This document shows positions 16,912 to 25,550 of a stretch of 64,000 nt of DNA, piece after piece. Source of the DNA: Natrinema caseinilyticum (lineage in GTDB: Archaea > Halobacteriota > Halobacteria > Halobacteriales > Natrialbaceae); NCBI RefSeq assembly GCF_024227435.1, contig NZ_CP100445.1, positions 1,149,369 to 1,213,368 on the forward strand, given 5' to 3'. Made by a program: the position numbers and the translations under genes. Under the pieces are notes generated by a model, which made no database searches, was not told the DNA's origin, and saw only the letters and a program-made list of their open reading frames with translations. Every line of letters starts with the position of its first letter. Positions within the stretch are counted from its first letter, which is position 1.

Positions 16912-17967
16912 CTAATCGAGAAAGAGAACGTCGGTTATCACGAACCGTGTACCGCCGTCGGACGGGTCAGCGAGGTCGATTTCCCACCCGTGGGCGGTGA
17001 CGATGGTTTCGACGATCTGCAATCCGAGCCCCGTGCCGTCCCTGCTGGTGGAGTACGTTCCATCGAAGATCCGGTCCCGTTGGGCCGCCCGAATGCCGCG
17101 GCCGTCGTCTTCGACGTAAAATCCGTCCGTGACGGTTCCGACGGTGATCGTGACGTCCTGCCCGCCGTGTTCGACGGCGTTTCGAAAGAGGTTCTCGAAC
17201 ACTTGCGACAACCGGCTTCGATCCGCTCGAACGGTCCGGTCGGCGTCGACCGAAAGCGTCGCCGGTGCAGTTTCGACGTGGGACCAGCACTCTCGCGCCA
17301 CCTCGCCCACGTTGATCGGTTCCGTGACGCCGATCGCGTGGCCCTTTCGTGCGAGAACGAGCAGGTCCTCGATCAACAGCCCCATCCGATCGAGCGCATC
17401 TGCTACCTCGTCGAGACGGTCGCTATCGGAGACCTCACGTGCGAGTTCCAGATTGGCAGTCGCGACGTTCAACGGATTTCTGAGATCGTGCGACACGACG
17501 GAGATGAATTCCTCGAGCGTCTCGTTTTTGCCCTGGAGTCGGCGTTCAGTATTTTTCCACTCGGTAACGTCCCGATACAGCCAGAGGTTCGCTTCGCCTC
17601 TCGGGAGGGTATACGGGGTGTACGTCCGCTCGAGCGTTCGTCCATCTGCGAGTCGCACCTCCTCGTCGAATACGGGCTCGCGTCGGTCGAGTATCGTCTC
17701 GATCCGGGACCGGAACCGAGCCGGGTTTGCCAGAGTCTCACGGAGTTCCTCGGCCACCTGCGCACAGTCTCGACCGACGAGTTCCGATGGCTCGCTGTCC
17801 ATCGCCAGGATATCACACAGCGTCGGGTCCACCGCGATGATTTCGCGAGTCGAGTCTTCGACGAGCACGCCGGCAGGGAGGTTCTTCAGTAGCGCCGACA
17901 GGACGACGTTGGTTTCGTCGATACCGTTCGTGTTTGTTACTACTGTATTGTCGTTTGCGGGTTTCAT
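16912..17967 (-). CDS. PAS sensor histidine kinase
   Basis: 351 residues. A single PAS domain (about 20-138; NLPAGVLVEDSTREIIAVDP opening, TEWKNTERRL closing) precedes HisKA (about 148-210) with phosphoacceptor H160 in ISVVSHDLRNPLNVA. The HATPase domain (about 245-345) has NLFRNAVEHGG, VEDDGRGI and GTGLGLQIVETI, all intact. No transmembrane segments are present, so it is cytosolic. It lies 24 bp downstream of the DUF7344 gene on the same strand, so the two are probably co-transcribed and the small protein may be its signalling partner. Confidence 0.92.
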   Translation of the reverse strand: MKPANDNTVVTNTNGIDETNVVLSALLKNLPAGVLVEDSTREIIAVDPTLCDILAMDSEPSELVGRDCAQVAEELRETLANPARFRSRIETILDRREPVFDEEVRLADGRTLERTYTPYTLPRGEANLWLYRDVTEWKNTERRLQGKNETLEEFISVVSHDLRNPLNVATANLELAREVSDSDRLDEVADALDRMGLLIEDLLVLARKGHAIGVTEPINVGEVARECWSHVETAPATLSVDADRTVRADRSRLSQVFENLFRNAVEHGGQDVTITVGTVTDGFYVEDDGRGIRAAQRDRIFDGTYSTSRDGTGLGLQIVETIVTAHGWEIDLADPSDGGTRFVITDVLFLD

Positions 17968-17991
17968 AATTCGAATGACAGAGATCGGAAC

Positions 17992-18321
17992 TCAATCGAA
18001 ACTCGCGGCCGGTGTTTCGAAATCCGCACAGACCCGAAGCAGACGTGACAGAATCTGCGACTGTTGCCGGTACCGAACCGTCCCGCTTCGAGCGTCGTAA
18101 TCGACAATTCCCGCCTCTCGTAGCTGTGGGAGGGCAGAATGTGTCAATCCGGCCCTCGTTTCTTCGAACTGCTCCTCGGTGAGTCTCCGCTTCGGGACGT
18201 CGTTGCTCGCGCTGGCAACGTGTTCAGCCAATCGATCTATCGTCGTGATTTCGTTCTGCACTACGTAATAGAGGACGTATCGCCGTCGGTGACCCGCAAT
18301 ACTTGTCAGTAGACGATCCAT
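17992..18321 (-). CDS. DUF7344-type small winged-helix protein
   Basis: 109 residues from ATG 18321 (MDRLLTSIAG); a GTG at 18357 would add 12 residues. The pattern HRRRYVLYYVVQNEITTIDR, LAEHVAS, LTHSALPQLREAGIVDYDAR and TVRYRQQ is the haloarchaeal winged-helix family DUF7344, believed to bind DNA. It sits immediately upstream of a PAS histidine kinase in the same operon, suggesting the pair forms a small signalling unit. No receiver domain is present, so phosphotransfer to it is not expected. Confidence 0.75.
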   Translation of the reverse strand: MDRLLTSIAGHRRRYVLYYVVQNEITTIDRLAEHVASASNDVPKRRLTEEQFEETRAGLTHSALPQLREAGIVDYDARSGTVRYRQQSQILSRLLRVCADFETPAASFD

Positions 18322-18864
18322 TTTTCCATCCCTTCGTCCGGCCGTTTGCAAACGCACGGAGTTTCAGATTCGTCTTCAGTGAATCTGTCCTCTCCCCCAT
18401 CGTCAGACATGTAATTTCGTATCCGCTCGAGAGACCTATTCTTTACCATAATTTGATATTTATTGTTCGCGTGACGATCGTCAAATACTGAATGTCGATC
18501 GGACCTGATTTTACTCTTTCTGGAACATTTGGGCAGAAGAGGATAGATATAGACGATCGCAGCCAACAGATGTCTGATAGATATGTTTTAGGCGCATTCC
18601 TGAAAATAATCACCATCAGCATGGTGCCCGTTTCTCGGCCGGTCGAACTCCGGTGGGTCCGAAACTGGGCCACCGAAGGAGTTCGTCGTCGAGCGGACGC
18701 CGCACGGACAGCGGTCACCCGGACCCGTCGCGTTCCCGCTCGGGTCGGCTTCCCCGACCGCTCTCCGCTCGCGGGCACGTTGCACCGTTCGCACGGCTCG
18801 CAGGACAGACGCTCACGCGCTCACGGAAAATCTGGACCAAGAAACCGCCGATACTCGCTACTCG
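18322..18864. other. Non-coding stretch with an AT-rich core
   Basis: No convincing gene is seen on either strand. About 18410-18620 is clearly richer in A/T than the surroundings (for example ATTTGATATTTATTGTTCG and GATAGATATGTTTTAGGCG). It probably holds the promoter of the DUF7344-kinase operon and possibly a degraded insertion. The rest (18620-18864) is GC-rich with only shadow frames. Confidence 0.5.
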
Positions 18865-19476
18865 CTACTCGTCGGGGTACTTCGGTTCCCGTTTCTCTGC
18901 TCGCTCCAGCGCCGTTTCGACGACGTCGCGTACGTCACCGTGGAAGACGCTCCCGTGACCCGCGTACATGTGTTCGACGCCGTCGGGCATCCGCTCGAGC
19001 AGGTCTCGGATGCTTTCGACGAGCCGTTCGCGCGACTGACCGGCCATGTCGGTCCGGCCGAAGCTCCCGTAGTCGAAGGCACCGTCGTCGTGGACCACGA
19101 CGTCGCCCGAGAACAGCGTCGAATCGGAGACGAACGAGACGTGGTCGTCAGCGTGGCCCGGCGTGAAGACCACCTCGAATTCCTCGGTTCCGATCCGGAC
19201 CGTGTCACCGTCGTCGATCGGGTGCGTTCGCGCCGGATGGTCGGCGTACGCGTACACGTCGGGATCGAACGCTTCGACGACGGCCTCGAGTTGGGCCACG
19301 TGATCGCCGTGTTGATGGGTCAACACGACCGCCTCGAGATCGTCGGTGTGGCTGTGGATGTCGTCGACGACCCCGTCCATCGCACCGGCATCGACCAGCG
19401 TCGCCCGCTCGTCGACGGCGAGATACGCGTTACAGGTGAACGTCTCTGCGTCCTCGGTGACGTGGTGTACTTCCAT
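18865..19476 (-). CDS. MBL-fold metallo-hydrolase
   Basis: 203 residues from ATG 19476 (MEVHHVTEDAETFTCNAYLA). The metal site has H54-Q-H56-G-D58-H59, FTPGHADDHVSFV, SGDVVVHD and a final YAGHGS histidine, the full binuclear Zn set. It resembles glyoxalase II-like hydrolases of unknown substrate. The tail KREPKYPDE is charged. The gene is monocistronic and divergent from the DUF5786 gene. The longer in-frame start at 19515 adds 13 unconserved residues and is not used. Confidence 0.85.
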   Translation of the reverse strand: MEVHHVTEDAETFTCNAYLAVDERATLVDAGAMDGVVDDIHSHTDDLEAVVLTHQHGDHVAQLEAVVEAFDPDVYAYADHPARTHPIDDGDTVRIGTEEFEVVFTPGHADDHVSFVSDSTLFSGDVVVHDDGAFDYGSFGRTDMAGQSRERLVESIRDLLERMPDGVEHMYAGHGSVFHGDVRDVVETALERAEKREPKYPDE

Positions 19477-19715
19477 ACCCGGACATTTAGCGGGGGACGG
19501 CAAAAACGATGGCATCGGTGTCCCGGTTCTCCGATATTCCGTGTCTCGCGAGTCACGGGCCGTCCGCCCGGATACCGTGAAAGGCGCCGATCGGTTAGAC
19601 GCGACGACTCCACCGCCCGAATCGAACGCGCTTCCGAAAGCGTTGGCTGGTCAGAAAACCCTAATAAACTGGTAACCCCGGAATTTTTCAACCGGAGGGT
19701 CGTACTGAACACTGT

Positions 19716-19907
19716 ATGGGATTCGGGAGCTACGACGAATCCGAACAGCAGGAAGTCGACGCTGATTTTGACGACGACGACGCCGTGAAATCGGGAGAGA
19801 ACAGCCACGACGGAACGATCGAGTTCGAAAACGGGGCGTCGAGTGACGAGTTGCTCGACCGGCTTAAAGAGATCAAAAACGAAGAGACGGAGGAACCGGA
19901 CACCTGA
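19716..19907 (+). CDS. DUF5786-type acidic small protein
   Basis: 63 residues opening MGFGSYDESEQQ, the hallmark of a small haloarchaeal family annotated DUF5786. It is very acidic (DADFDDDDAVKSGEN), and the helical C-terminus SSDELLDRLKEIKNEE may form a short coiled coil. The stop overlaps the start of the DUF99 gene (TGATG at 19905-19909), so the two are translationally coupled. A T-rich box about 28 nt before the ATG fits a leaderless promoter. Function unknown. Confidence 0.8.
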   Translation: MGFGSYDESEQQEVDADFDDDDAVKSGENSHDGTIEFENGASSDELLDRLKEIKNEETEEPDT

Positions 19908-20470
19908 TGAAAGCCGGGGTACGGGCGCTCGGTATCGCGGAATCGTACCACCCCGACCGCGACCGAAGCACGCTGGCCGGTGCCGTCGTTCGCTCCGATC
20001 GGGTCTGTGACGGGCTGGCCTTCGGCGCCTGTACCGTCGGCGGCACCGATGCGACCGACGCCGTCATCGATCTGATCGACGACCTGGACCGGCCGGACGT
20101 CCGGTACGTCCTGCTCGGCGCTGTCGCCCCGGCGTGGTACAACCTTCTCGATCTTTCTCGCGTTCACGAGGCCGTCGACCGACCGGTACTCGCCGTCACG
20201 TTTGAGGCGAGTACCGGCCTCGCGGCCGGCCTGCGTGACGCCTTTTCGGACGACGAACTCGAAGAGCGCCTCGAGACCTATCGGGCGCTGCCGGACCGCC
20301 GTGAGCTGTCGGTCAACGACGAGACGGTCTACGTCAGGTGTCTCGACCTCGAACCGGCCGTAGCCGACGAAGTCATCCGGGCGTTCACGCCGGCGGGTGG
20401 CCGACCGGAGCCGATCCGGGTCGCGAGGGTGGCGGCTCGAGCCGCCGATTCGTACGTTCGATCCGGATAG
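19907..20470 (+). CDS. DUF99 family protein (endonuclease V-like fold)
   Basis: 187 residues. MKAGVRALGIAESYHPD, TLAGAVVRSDRVCDGLAFG, GTDATDAVIDLIDDL, LLGAVAPAWYNLLDLSRVHE and RPVLAVTFEAS are the conserved DUF99 blocks, an archaeal family related to endonuclease V; some members have been reported to act on deoxyuridine in DNA. It overlaps the DUF5786 gene by one base, so both are made from one transcript. A uracil-DNA glycosylase lies 0.5 kb downstream, which would fit a base-repair neighbourhood, though the two are not in one operon. Confidence 0.85.
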   Translation: MKAGVRALGIAESYHPDRDRSTLAGAVVRSDRVCDGLAFGACTVGGTDATDAVIDLIDDLDRPDVRYVLLGAVAPAWYNLLDLSRVHEAVDRPVLAVTFEASTGLAAGLRDAFSDDELEERLETYRALPDRRELSVNDETVYVRCLDLEPAVADEVIRAFTPAGGRPEPIRVARVAARAADSYVRSG

Positions 20471-20602
20471 GTTTCTCTCCCGTGCGGATATTTGTCGTAC
20501 AGTGTCATCTCGGCTTTGCGCCGTCGCTATCGGTTTCTCGGCGCGAATTTCAGACACGTTTCACCGAAATTTCTTCATAGATTAAGATGTAAGAGTGTGA
20601 CG

Positions 20603-20806
20603 ATGAATACTATTACTGCCCTTCGTTACGTCGGTGCCTTCCTTTTCGTATATATCGGGGCTACAGGTTGGGTCGTTTTATTCTCTGGCAGAGAGAACTG
20701 GCTCCGGATACGATTCGATCCTGCGTACGTGTTGATCGTACTAGTCGCGCTAGGGATAGCTGGAATCGGATACTGTGTCGGAGAGAAAGCGGGACTCGGA
20801 GAATGA
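20603..20806 (+). CDS. Small two-helix membrane protein
   Basis: 67 residues from ATG 20603. Two hydrophobic segments, about 8-27 (YVGAFLFVYIGATGWVVLF) and about 42-60 (YVLIVLVALGIAGIGYCVG), are joined by a basic loop (RENWLRIRF). The sequence is less GC-rich than its neighbours, with many TTA/ATA-type codons, suggesting a different evolutionary origin or weak selection. No family recognised. Confidence 0.55.
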   Translation: MNTITALRYVGAFLFVYIGATGWVVLFSGRENWLRIRFDPAYVLIVLVALGIAGIGYCVGEKAGLGE

Positions 20807-20969
20807 ATGGTTGATGACCGATTATAATTTCCGGTAACTATATAATTGGACTGGAGTCCGAGCGAGAATGAAGCCTCCCAAACGGACTATCGCAAAGGTT
20901 CTGCCGGATCGGACACATTCCGATGCGCCGATCGCGAATGCGTGTTTTGCCCGCCTCTCTACCCCCGAA

Positions 20970-21012
20970 CGACATTAAAAGGAGAAAACCATAGTAGCCG
21001 GCCGTTCGAGCA
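20970..21012 (+). promoter_or_regulatory. Promoter of the uracil-DNA glycosylase gene
   Basis: CATTAAAAGG at 20973-20982 is a good TATA-like box about 40 nt before ATG 21019, giving a short leader of roughly 15 nt. Confidence 0.45.
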
Positions 21013-21018
21013 GTGGCT

Positions 21019-21615
21019 ATGGGTGAAATGACGGATCTCTGTGTGGCGGAGTGTCGGCGCTGTCCGGCGCTCGTCGACTCCCGGAGCCGGATCGTCAACG
21101 GAACGGGCCCCGAGGACGCCGACCTCCTGTTCGTGGGCGAGGGACCCGGAGCGACCGAAGACGAGCGAGGCGAGCCGTTCGTCGGCCGGAGCGGTTCCGT
21201 CCTCGACGACGGTCTCAGGGCCGTCGGACTCGCGCGCGAGGACGTCCGCATCACGAACTGCGTTCGCTGTCGACCGCCGGAGAACCGCGATCCGTCCGCG
21301 GACGAACTCGAGAACTGCCGGGGCTACCTCGAACGGGAGATCGAACGGCTCGATCCCGAAGTGATCGTGACGCTCGGAAAAGTCCCGAGTGAACACCTCG
21401 TAGGGCGTTCGGTCGCGGTGACGAAGGAAGCGGGCGACGTAGAGGAGATCCGAATCGACGCCACGCCGTATCGAGTGTTGCTCTGTCTCCATCCGGCCGC
21501 GACGCTGTACGACAGGAGTCAACTCGAGACGTTCGAGCGGACCCTCGAGCGGGCGGCGGATCTCGCGGGGGTCGACGGGGCCGAAAGCGGGCAGATGCGA
21601 CTCGACGGGTTTTGA
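21019..21615 (+). CDS. Uracil-DNA glycosylase, family 4/5 type with Fe-S cluster
   Basis: 198 residues from ATG 21019 (GTG 21013 and ATG 21028 are in-frame alternatives). It removes uracil from DNA as the first step of base excision repair. Cysteines C12, C15, C84 and C100 are placed as in the [4Fe-4S]-binding family 4 enzymes (CRRC, CVRCRPPENR, LENC). The active-site loop GEGPGATEDERGEPFVGRSG and the LHPAATL motif are present. The substitution pattern allows either family 4 or 5, and family assignment needs an alignment. The gene has its own promoter. Confidence 0.88.
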   Translation: MGEMTDLCVAECRRCPALVDSRSRIVNGTGPEDADLLFVGEGPGATEDERGEPFVGRSGSVLDDGLRAVGLAREDVRITNCVRCRPPENRDPSADELENCRGYLEREIERLDPEVIVTLGKVPSEHLVGRSVAVTKEAGDVEEIRIDATPYRVLLCLHPAATLYDRSQLETFERTLERAADLAGVDGAESGQMRLDGF

Positions 21616-21713
21616 CGGCGGACGTCGAAATTTCGCCGGCGGTTGGATGGCCCATCCGTCGCCAGGAAACGCCCGCTCGCGGCCGGTCGACGGGTGTCGT
21701 CCGCCGCCCAGCT

Positions 21714-22145
21714 TCAGTGGTCTTCGAGCCACCCGAGGGAGACGCGATCGTCGTCGATCGAGCCGACGTAGGGCTTCACGTCGAGAACGGGCGTCCCGTC
21801 GACGAGATCGAGTCCCCTGACGCGGAGCGTCGTCCCGTCGCGATCGAGTAGTTCGACGGTGGTCTGTGCGATCGGGTTCGGTCGGTGCGGGCTCCGCGAC
21901 GCGAAGACGCCGACCTCGAGGTCGGCGGCGTGGGGCGGTCGAGCGGTGAGTCGGTACTCGTCGACCTCGTCGAGGTGAGCGAAAACGACGACGTGGGAGA
22001 AGTCGTCGAGGCCCGCCAGGCCGTCCTCGTATTGCGCCTCGAGGACGATTTCGCCCGTCGTCTCGTCGACCTCGTCGTGGGAGACGTCCTCGGGGGAGTC
22101 GTGCGGTGAGCGAACGTATCCGATCGGTGTGTAGGTAATCGCCAT
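21714..22145 (-). CDS. trmO: tRNA t6A37 N6-methyltransferase TrmO
   Basis: 143 residues from ATG 22145. Conserved TrmO blocks are YTPIGYVRSPHDSPEDV, GLDDFSHVVVFAHLDEVDEY, VGVFASRSPHRPNPIAQTTV and LDLVDGTPVLDVKPYV. The enzyme uses SAM to methylate N6-threonylcarbamoyladenosine at tRNA position 37 and has an unusual beta-barrel fold. The longer in-frame extension to 22325 crosses the divergent hisH promoter and is rejected. Confidence 0.93.
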   Translation of the reverse strand: MAITYTPIGYVRSPHDSPEDVSHDEVDETTGEIVLEAQYEDGLAGLDDFSHVVVFAHLDEVDEYRLTARPPHAADLEVGVFASRSPHRPNPIAQTTVELLDRDGTTLRVRGLDLVDGTPVLDVKPYVGSIDDDRVSLGWLEDH

Positions 22146-22303
22146 GGGTGTGGCTGCTGCGTGCGGAAGGGTAGTCGGGCCGAGCGCAACACTCCGTCGA
22201 TGGTATTCGACCGGCAGCCACTGACTGTAGACGGTTCCGAGGCCGCCCCGAGACCGATTGCCCGAAAGGTAATTCACTTCAACGGGCCACACCGAGTAGA
22301 CGT

Positions 22304-22966
22304 ATGTGCACCGTCTCGTCCCCACCCGCGGAAACGCTCGCCTCCGTCGTCATCGTCGACTACGGGTTGGGTAACCTCCGTAGCGTCACTCGTGGCTTAG
22401 AGCGCGCGGGTGCCGACGTCGAAATCACCGACGATCCTGCCGCCTTTGTGGCGGCCGACGGCGTCGTCCTCCCGGGTGTCGGCGCGTTCCGCGAGGGCGT
22501 CGAGAACGCCGATCCGCTTCGCGAGGACCTCCTCGCGGTCGCCGAGAGTGGCACGCCGCTGTTCGGGATCTGTCTCGGCATGCAGATGCTACTCACGACG
22601 AGCGAAGAGGGCGAAACCGACGGCGAGTCGGCCGTCCGGGGCCTGGATCTGATCCCCGGCACGAACGTTCGATTCGCCGAAGGCCAGAAAGTTCCCCACA
22701 TGGGCTGGAACGAACTCGAGATCCAGCGCGAGCACCCGCTCGTCGAGGGCGTCGACGGAAACTACGCGTACTTCGTCCACTCCTACTACGCCGCTCCCGA
22801 CGACGAGAACGCGGTGGTCGCGACGACGGAGTACGACAGGGAGTTCCCCTCGATCGTCGCGAACGAGGCGGGCACCGTCTTCGGAACGCAGTTCCACCCC
22901 GAGAAGAGCGGGGAGACGGGACTACAGATTCTGCGGAACTTCGTCGAGATCTGCGCCGACGAATAA
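22304..22966 (+). CDS. hisH: Imidazole glycerol phosphate synthase, glutaminase subunit
   Basis: 220 residues. Class I glutamine amidotransferase with nucleophile C90 in GICLGMQM, the HisH oxyanion-strand motif PGVGAFREG, PHMGWNEL and the His/Glu pair in FGTQFHPEKSG. It supplies ammonia to HisF for histidine and AICAR synthesis. No hisF lies alongside. The first about 13 residues (MCTVSSPPAETLA) extend beyond the bacterial start. The ATG at 22304 follows an AATTCAC box by about 30 nt. Confidence 0.95.
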   Translation: MCTVSSPPAETLASVVIVDYGLGNLRSVTRGLERAGADVEITDDPAAFVAADGVVLPGVGAFREGVENADPLREDLLAVAESGTPLFGICLGMQMLLTTSEEGETDGESAVRGLDLIPGTNVRFAEGQKVPHMGWNELEIQREHPLVEGVDGNYAYFVHSYYAAPDDENAVVATTEYDREFPSIVANEAGTVFGTQFHPEKSGETGLQILRNFVEICADE

Positions 22967-23007
22967 CGGACGTGCTCGAGACGCTCGATGCACCGACTCG
23001 CGATATT

Positions 23008-23024
23008 CGCATTCCTTTTTGTTG
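23008..23024 (+). terminator. T-rich downstream region of hisH
   Basis: CATTCCTTTTTGTTGTC lies 43-60 nt after the hisH stop, a T-tract of the kind that ends archaeal transcription. It also borders the TnpB relic, so its origin may be the insertion element. Confidence 0.3.
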
Positions 23025-23180
23025 TCATTCTCCACTCGCCTGAAGGCAGGGGAATCCAGCTTGCCACCGAAGGGGGTTTAGCCCCACTCCGCGAGCGCGT
23101 CGTCTGTGCGGGGTTCGCGCTCGGCTCGCAGTGGACTGTGGCACTGTAAAGGGAGCACCGTCCTGCGGAGAGTAATCGTC
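23025..23180 (-). mobile_element. Relic of an IS200/IS605-type tnpB 3' end
   Basis: The minus-strand frame closing at 23025 reads SPQDGAPFTVPQ and then RWQAGFPCLQASGE, very like the C-terminal tail and end region of haloarchaeal IS1341-type TnpB (DGAPLTVPQ and AGFPCL-type tails). A small hairpin, GCCT-GA-AGGC (23038-23047), lies inside it, like the subterminal hairpin of these elements. No RuvC or zinc-finger part remains and no tnpA is seen, so it is an inactive remnant. Recognition is from memory of the family; a protein alignment would settle it. Confidence 0.55.
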
Positions 23181-23194
23181 TTCCGGCTTTCGAT

Positions 23195-23304
23195 GATACA
23201 GCGGCATTCCGGGGTCAAACAGCAGTGATACAGCGGCACCGAGGGGTATCGATTGGCACCATTGAGACGCTCTGCGGCTGAAATAACCCGTATACAGCGG
23301 CACC
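23195..23304. repeat. Three copies of a short ATACAGCGGCAC motif
   Basis: GATACAGCGGCA (23195-23206), GATACAGCGGCACC (23227-23240) and TATACAGCGGCACC (23291-23304) are near-identical, with start-to-start distances of 32 and 64 bp, consistent with a 32-bp period in which one copy has decayed. They lie between the TnpB relic and the SWIM-finger gene. No repeat-spacer regularity typical of CRISPR is present. Confidence 0.6.
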
Positions 23305-23348
23305 CTGGTACCGACGAATCGCTACGACGAGACTCCGTTCTCCCTCGG

Positions 23349-23780
23349 TTACAAGAACTCGCGCACGTCGGAATACCACATATCGTGATAGTCGACGTGG
23401 CCTACACGGCGTGCGATCGCGACGGCCAGCGAGTGCCAGCAGCGCTCGGTCGGATCGTCGTCGTCCAGGTTGTACTCGCTATCCTTGCAGGTACAGTTCC
23501 CGTCCTCGACGATGTACTCGTCGTCGTAGCCGACGACGATCGTGAAGTCGCGATAGGCTTTCACGCGGTTTTCGCCCACCGCCTCGATGGCGCGGACCCC
23601 GCGGTCGCCGTGAATCTGTGAGATGTCGCCCACAATCTCGGGCGTCAACTCGCCGGCTTCCTCGAGGGCTGCCTGCCATCGTTCGACGGGATTGGCCTCC
23701 GACACGACAGCTACTGTGTACTGAACTGTAAAATCGGTTTGGTTGTCCAGCGGGTCCGATTCGGTCGTCTCGATGTGCAT
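23349..23780 (-). CDS. SWIM zinc-finger small protein
   Basis: 143 residues. A SWIM-type finger CxCx(n)CxH is visible: C96-T-C98 ... C114-W-H116 (NCTCKDSEYNL then ERCWHSLAVAIA). The upstream part has a short beta-rich segment (KAYRDFTIVVGYDDEYIVED) like other haloarchaeal SWIM proteins. SWIM fingers bind DNA or protein and occur with transposases, recombination mediators and MEKK-type proteins. It sits next to a TnpB relic and short repeats, so transfer with a mobile element is possible but unproven. Its codon use is like that of its neighbours. Confidence 0.75.
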   Translation of the reverse strand: MHIETTESDPLDNQTDFTVQYTVAVVSEANPVERWQAALEEAGELTPEIVGDISQIHGDRGVRAIEAVGENRVKAYRDFTIVVGYDDEYIVEDGNCTCKDSEYNLDDDDPTERCWHSLAVAIARRVGHVDYHDMWYSDVREFL

Positions 23781-24021
23781 CGGACCATCGGGACCGCCGA
23801 AATCTATGCAACGGCGGTAATCGCGTCACCGTCCCAGTCCTCCGACCCCACGCCTCGAACCTCCGATACCTCGACTCAGCCAGCCGGAATACCGTTTGCT
23901 CTCCTCACGTGTCGGTGGCCGACCGGCTCTCGCACCGGTATCCGGTGACTGCGCGAGCGGATCGGTCCCGGTAGCGACGCGAGACCACACTGCTTTTCGC
24001 CCGCTACCGACGAGACGTGAT

Positions 24022-25137
24022 ATGCGCGTCACCGAGGGCGGGATCGAACTCGAGGTCCCCGGCGAGCAAACCGAGGGGATCGAAGAGGCGGTGTTCTACA
24101 ATCCGCGACAGGAACTGAACCGGGATTTGACGATCGCGACGCTCCGAGCGTATCGCCGGCGCGAGGAGCGCGCGACGACGTACCTGGATGCGATGACCGC
24201 GAGCGGCGTCCGCGGCGTCCGGGCCGCAGCGGACGGCTGGGACGTCACCTGCTGTGACGTCGACGAGGCGGCCGCCTCCCTCGCGCGGGAGAACCTCGAT
24301 CGGAACGGCGTCGAAGCGACGGTCGAACGGCGGAACGTCAACGCCCTGCTGCACGAGTCCGCGTTCGACGTGATCGACCTGGATCCCTACGGGACGCCGA
24401 TGCCGTTCGCAGACGCCGCGTTCGCCACCTGTCGGGACCTCCTCTGTGTGACCGCGACCGACACTGCGCCCCTCTGTGGCGCACACTTCAACAGCGGCGT
24501 GCGCTCGTACTCCGCGGTGCCGCGAAATACGGACTATCACGCGGAGATGGGCGTGCGGATCCTCGTTTCGGCGCTCGCGCGCAGCGCCGCCCGCTTCGAC
24601 GTCGGCGTCGAACCGATCCTGACCCACGCGACCAGTCACTACGTCCGGACCTACCTCGACCTCGAGCACAAAGCGACGGCGGCCGACGCGGCGATCGACG
24701 AACTCGGGTACGTCTACCACTGCGAAGACTGTCTCTTCCGGGAGACCGATCGAGGGCTGATCGCCGATCCGCTCGAGCGGTGTCCCCACTGTGATGGCAC
24801 GCGATTGCTCACCGCCGGCCCCGTCTGGCTGGGCCCGGTACGGGACCGGTCGTTCGTCGCGAGGGTTCGCGAGGCGGTTCCGGACGCGTTCGGAACCGCG
24901 GACGCCGCACGGGACCTCTGTGAGACGCTCGAGACGGAACTCGACGAGCCGATGCACTACGACCAGCACAAACTCTGTCGAAACTGGGGGCTGCCCGCCA
25001 ACGCGATGGACGACTTCCTGACGGACCTGCGGGACGCGGGGTACGCGGCTTCGAGAGCCCACTACGGCGGTACGACGTTCAAGACGGACGCGAACGTGGG
25101 GGAGATTCGCGCGGCGACCGAGGGGAACCTCGACTGA
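24022..25137 (+). CDS. trm1: tRNA (guanine26-N2)-dimethyltransferase
   Basis: 371 residues from ATG 24022. The Rossmann SAM-binding part has [17 protein letters not shown] and [35 protein letters not shown] is the Trm1 catalytic DPYG motif. A zinc module follows (CEDCLF ... CPHCDG), then the C-terminal domain [19 protein letters not shown]. It makes m2,2G26 in tRNA. A T-rich box about 26 nt before the ATG fits leaderless initiation; the upstream in-frame extension is unconserved. Confidence 0.95.
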   Translation: MRVTEGGIELEVPGEQTEGIEEAVFYNPRQELNRDLTIATLRAYRRREERATTYLDAMTASGVRGVRAAADGWDVTCCDVDEAAASLARENLDRNGVEATVERRNVNALLHESAFDVIDLDPYGTPMPFADAAFATCRDLLCVTATDTAPLCGAHFNSGVRSYSAVPRNTDYHAEMGVRILVSALARSAARFDVGVEPILTHATSHYVRTYLDLEHKATAADAAIDELGYVYHCEDCLFRETDRGLIADPLERCPHCDGTRLLTAGPVWLGPVRDRSFVARVREAVPDAFGTADAARDLCETLETELDEPMHYDQHKLCRNWGLPANAMDDFLTDLRDAGYAASRAHYGGTTFKTDANVGEIRAATEGNLD

Positions 25138-25192
25138 TCGCGTTGCCTTCCTCCCACCCCCGAGGGAGTAAGGGGCTTGCGCTCGCCACGTG

Positions 25193-25393
25193 TCACTCCA
25201 CGTCGGCGTACAGGCGGACGAGCCCGCACTCCGGACAGCAGACGCCCTGAAGGTTCGTCGTGTTCCGGAAGCCGATCTTCCCCAGGAGACCGTCCCGTTT
25301 GTCGGTCGCGATCGACGGCTTCATCCCCTCGCCGTCGCGGACGGACACCGATTCCATCGTCACGCCACAGTCGGGGCAGCGTCGTTGTTCCAT
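25193..25393 (-). CDS. Zinc-ribbon microprotein
   Basis: 66 residues. Two CxxC knuckles, C6-P-D-C9 and CCPEC near residue 53-56, frame a 40-residue core (SIATDKRDGLLGKIGFRNTT). The pattern suggests a rubredoxin-like zinc ribbon. It is convergent with trm1 and divergent from the YihY gene. Function unknown. Confidence 0.7.
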   Translation of the reverse strand: MEQRRCPDCGVTMESVSVRDGEGMKPSIATDKRDGLLGKIGFRNTTNLQGVCCPECGLVRLYADVE

Positions 25394-25550
25394 GCGATAT
25401 AGTTCGCGCGTTGATACAAAAGCGGGACGGATTCGACGTGTTACTCGAGGGGCCGAAATCGCGAATCCGAGCGCGGTCGGGCGCCGTCTCGAGTCGGTGG
25501 CGCGTCGTGCTGTGGGAGCGCATAATGTGGCCCGGGTCGAACGAACGCAC

